DNA of 43,620 nt from Bacillota bacterium (lineage in GTDB: Bacteria > Bacillota > Sulfobacillia > Sulfobacillales > Sulfobacillaceae): NCBI GenBank assembly GCA_021806205.1, contig JAJZXX010000209.1:1-43620 (forward strand). The letters are read 5' to 3'. The notes under the pieces were generated by a model, which saw only the letters and a program-made list of their open reading frames with translations, did no database searches and was not told where the DNA came from. Below, in pieces: positions 43,467-43,620 of the stretch. How positions within the stretch are numbered: position 1 is the stretch's first letter; each line of letters starts with the position of its first letter. The position numbers were made by a program, and so were the translations under genes.

Positions 43467-43620
43467 AAGCAAAACGCGACGTAAGAGATGACTTGTGGTG
43501 TGGTGCGATCGCTCGCGAACTGGGAGGGGTGGAATCCCGCGCTAAGGATTCCCGAAATTCTCATAGGGCCAACGTCGGTCTCACCCCAAGAATATTTTTC
43601 GTCGTAGGGCGCGTGCTCAA
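43467..43620 (+). pseudogene. Possible IS30-type transposase remnant, cut by the window end
   Basis: After a TAA at 43467-43469 one frame reads AKRDVRDDLWCGAIARELGGVE, then SRAKDSRNSHRANVGL. The AIARELG core resembles the helix-turn-helix of IS30-family transposases (R-A-I-A-R-E-L-G-R-x-P-S-T-I-S-R-E). There is no start codon, and the region just after the helix does not fit well. The stretch 43290-43466 before it holds no gene. Low-confidence reading. Confidence 0.25.

Overview
The window looks like a chromosomal housekeeping segment of a moderately GC-rich, spore-forming, probably acidophilic Firmicute. Sulfobacillus or a close relative is my best guess; this is inferred from gene order and protein character, as no search was possible. 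The backbone follows the classic Bacillus/Clostridia order: tig-clpP-clpX-lonB-lonA-ysxC, then valS-folC-maf-radC-mreBCD-minCDE-rodA-spoIVFA-spoIVFB-rng-rplU-prp-rpmA-spo0B-obg-nadD-yqeK-rsfS. Sporulation is indicated by the SpoIVFA/SpoIVFB pair and a Spo0B-like protein. The Prp protease and an L27 with a cleavable N-terminal motif are Firmicute hallmarks. Many genes start with GTG or TTG behind strong GGAGG-type ribosome binding sites.

Layout: 1-600 holds four tRNA genes (His, Arg, Leu, Gly) behind one promoter. 600-3944 is trigger factor and ClpXP. 3998-6703 interrupts the conserved order with a divergent pair: a sulfotransferase and a fused ATP sulfurylase/APS kinase that would make its PAPS donor. 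6887-11568 is lonB-lonA-ysxC. 11565-14229 replaces the hem genes found here in Bacillus with a histidine phosphatase, an acetyltransferase, an orphan SsuA/NMT1-like lipoprotein and a solitary groES. 14251-20081 is T-box-valS-folC-DUF4321-maf-radC. 20094-25800 is the shape and division block. 25801-26510 is poor in genes, with two small overlapping ORFs. 26511-31512 holds an SDR-type epimerase, the SpoIVF pair, RNase G and an acetyltransferase. 31549-33411 are minus-strand accessory genes, and 33412-34490 is gene-poor with mobile-element debris. 34562-39556 is the ribosome/GTPase/NAD block. 39656-42835 holds a DUF255 thioredoxin-like protein, an SDR and an acetyltransferase. 42840-43620 is non-coding or decayed and includes an AT-rich island.

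How the genes work together: tig, clpP, clpX, lonB and lon form a protein folding and degradation cluster. mreBCD, rodA and minCDE set cell shape and septum position. The rplU-prp-rpmA trio makes and matures two large-subunit proteins, and obg, rsfS and ysxC are ribosome assembly or silencing factors.

Points most worth a second look are the PAPS/sulfotransferase cassette with a palindrome between its genes, a MinC without its FtsZ-inhibiting domain, and a perfect 24-bp inverted repeat at the end of an acetyltransferase gene. Others are an rsfS gene with no normal start codon, a groES without groEL, and the small-ORF cluster after rodA. I found no CRISPR array, prophage or complete insertion sequence.
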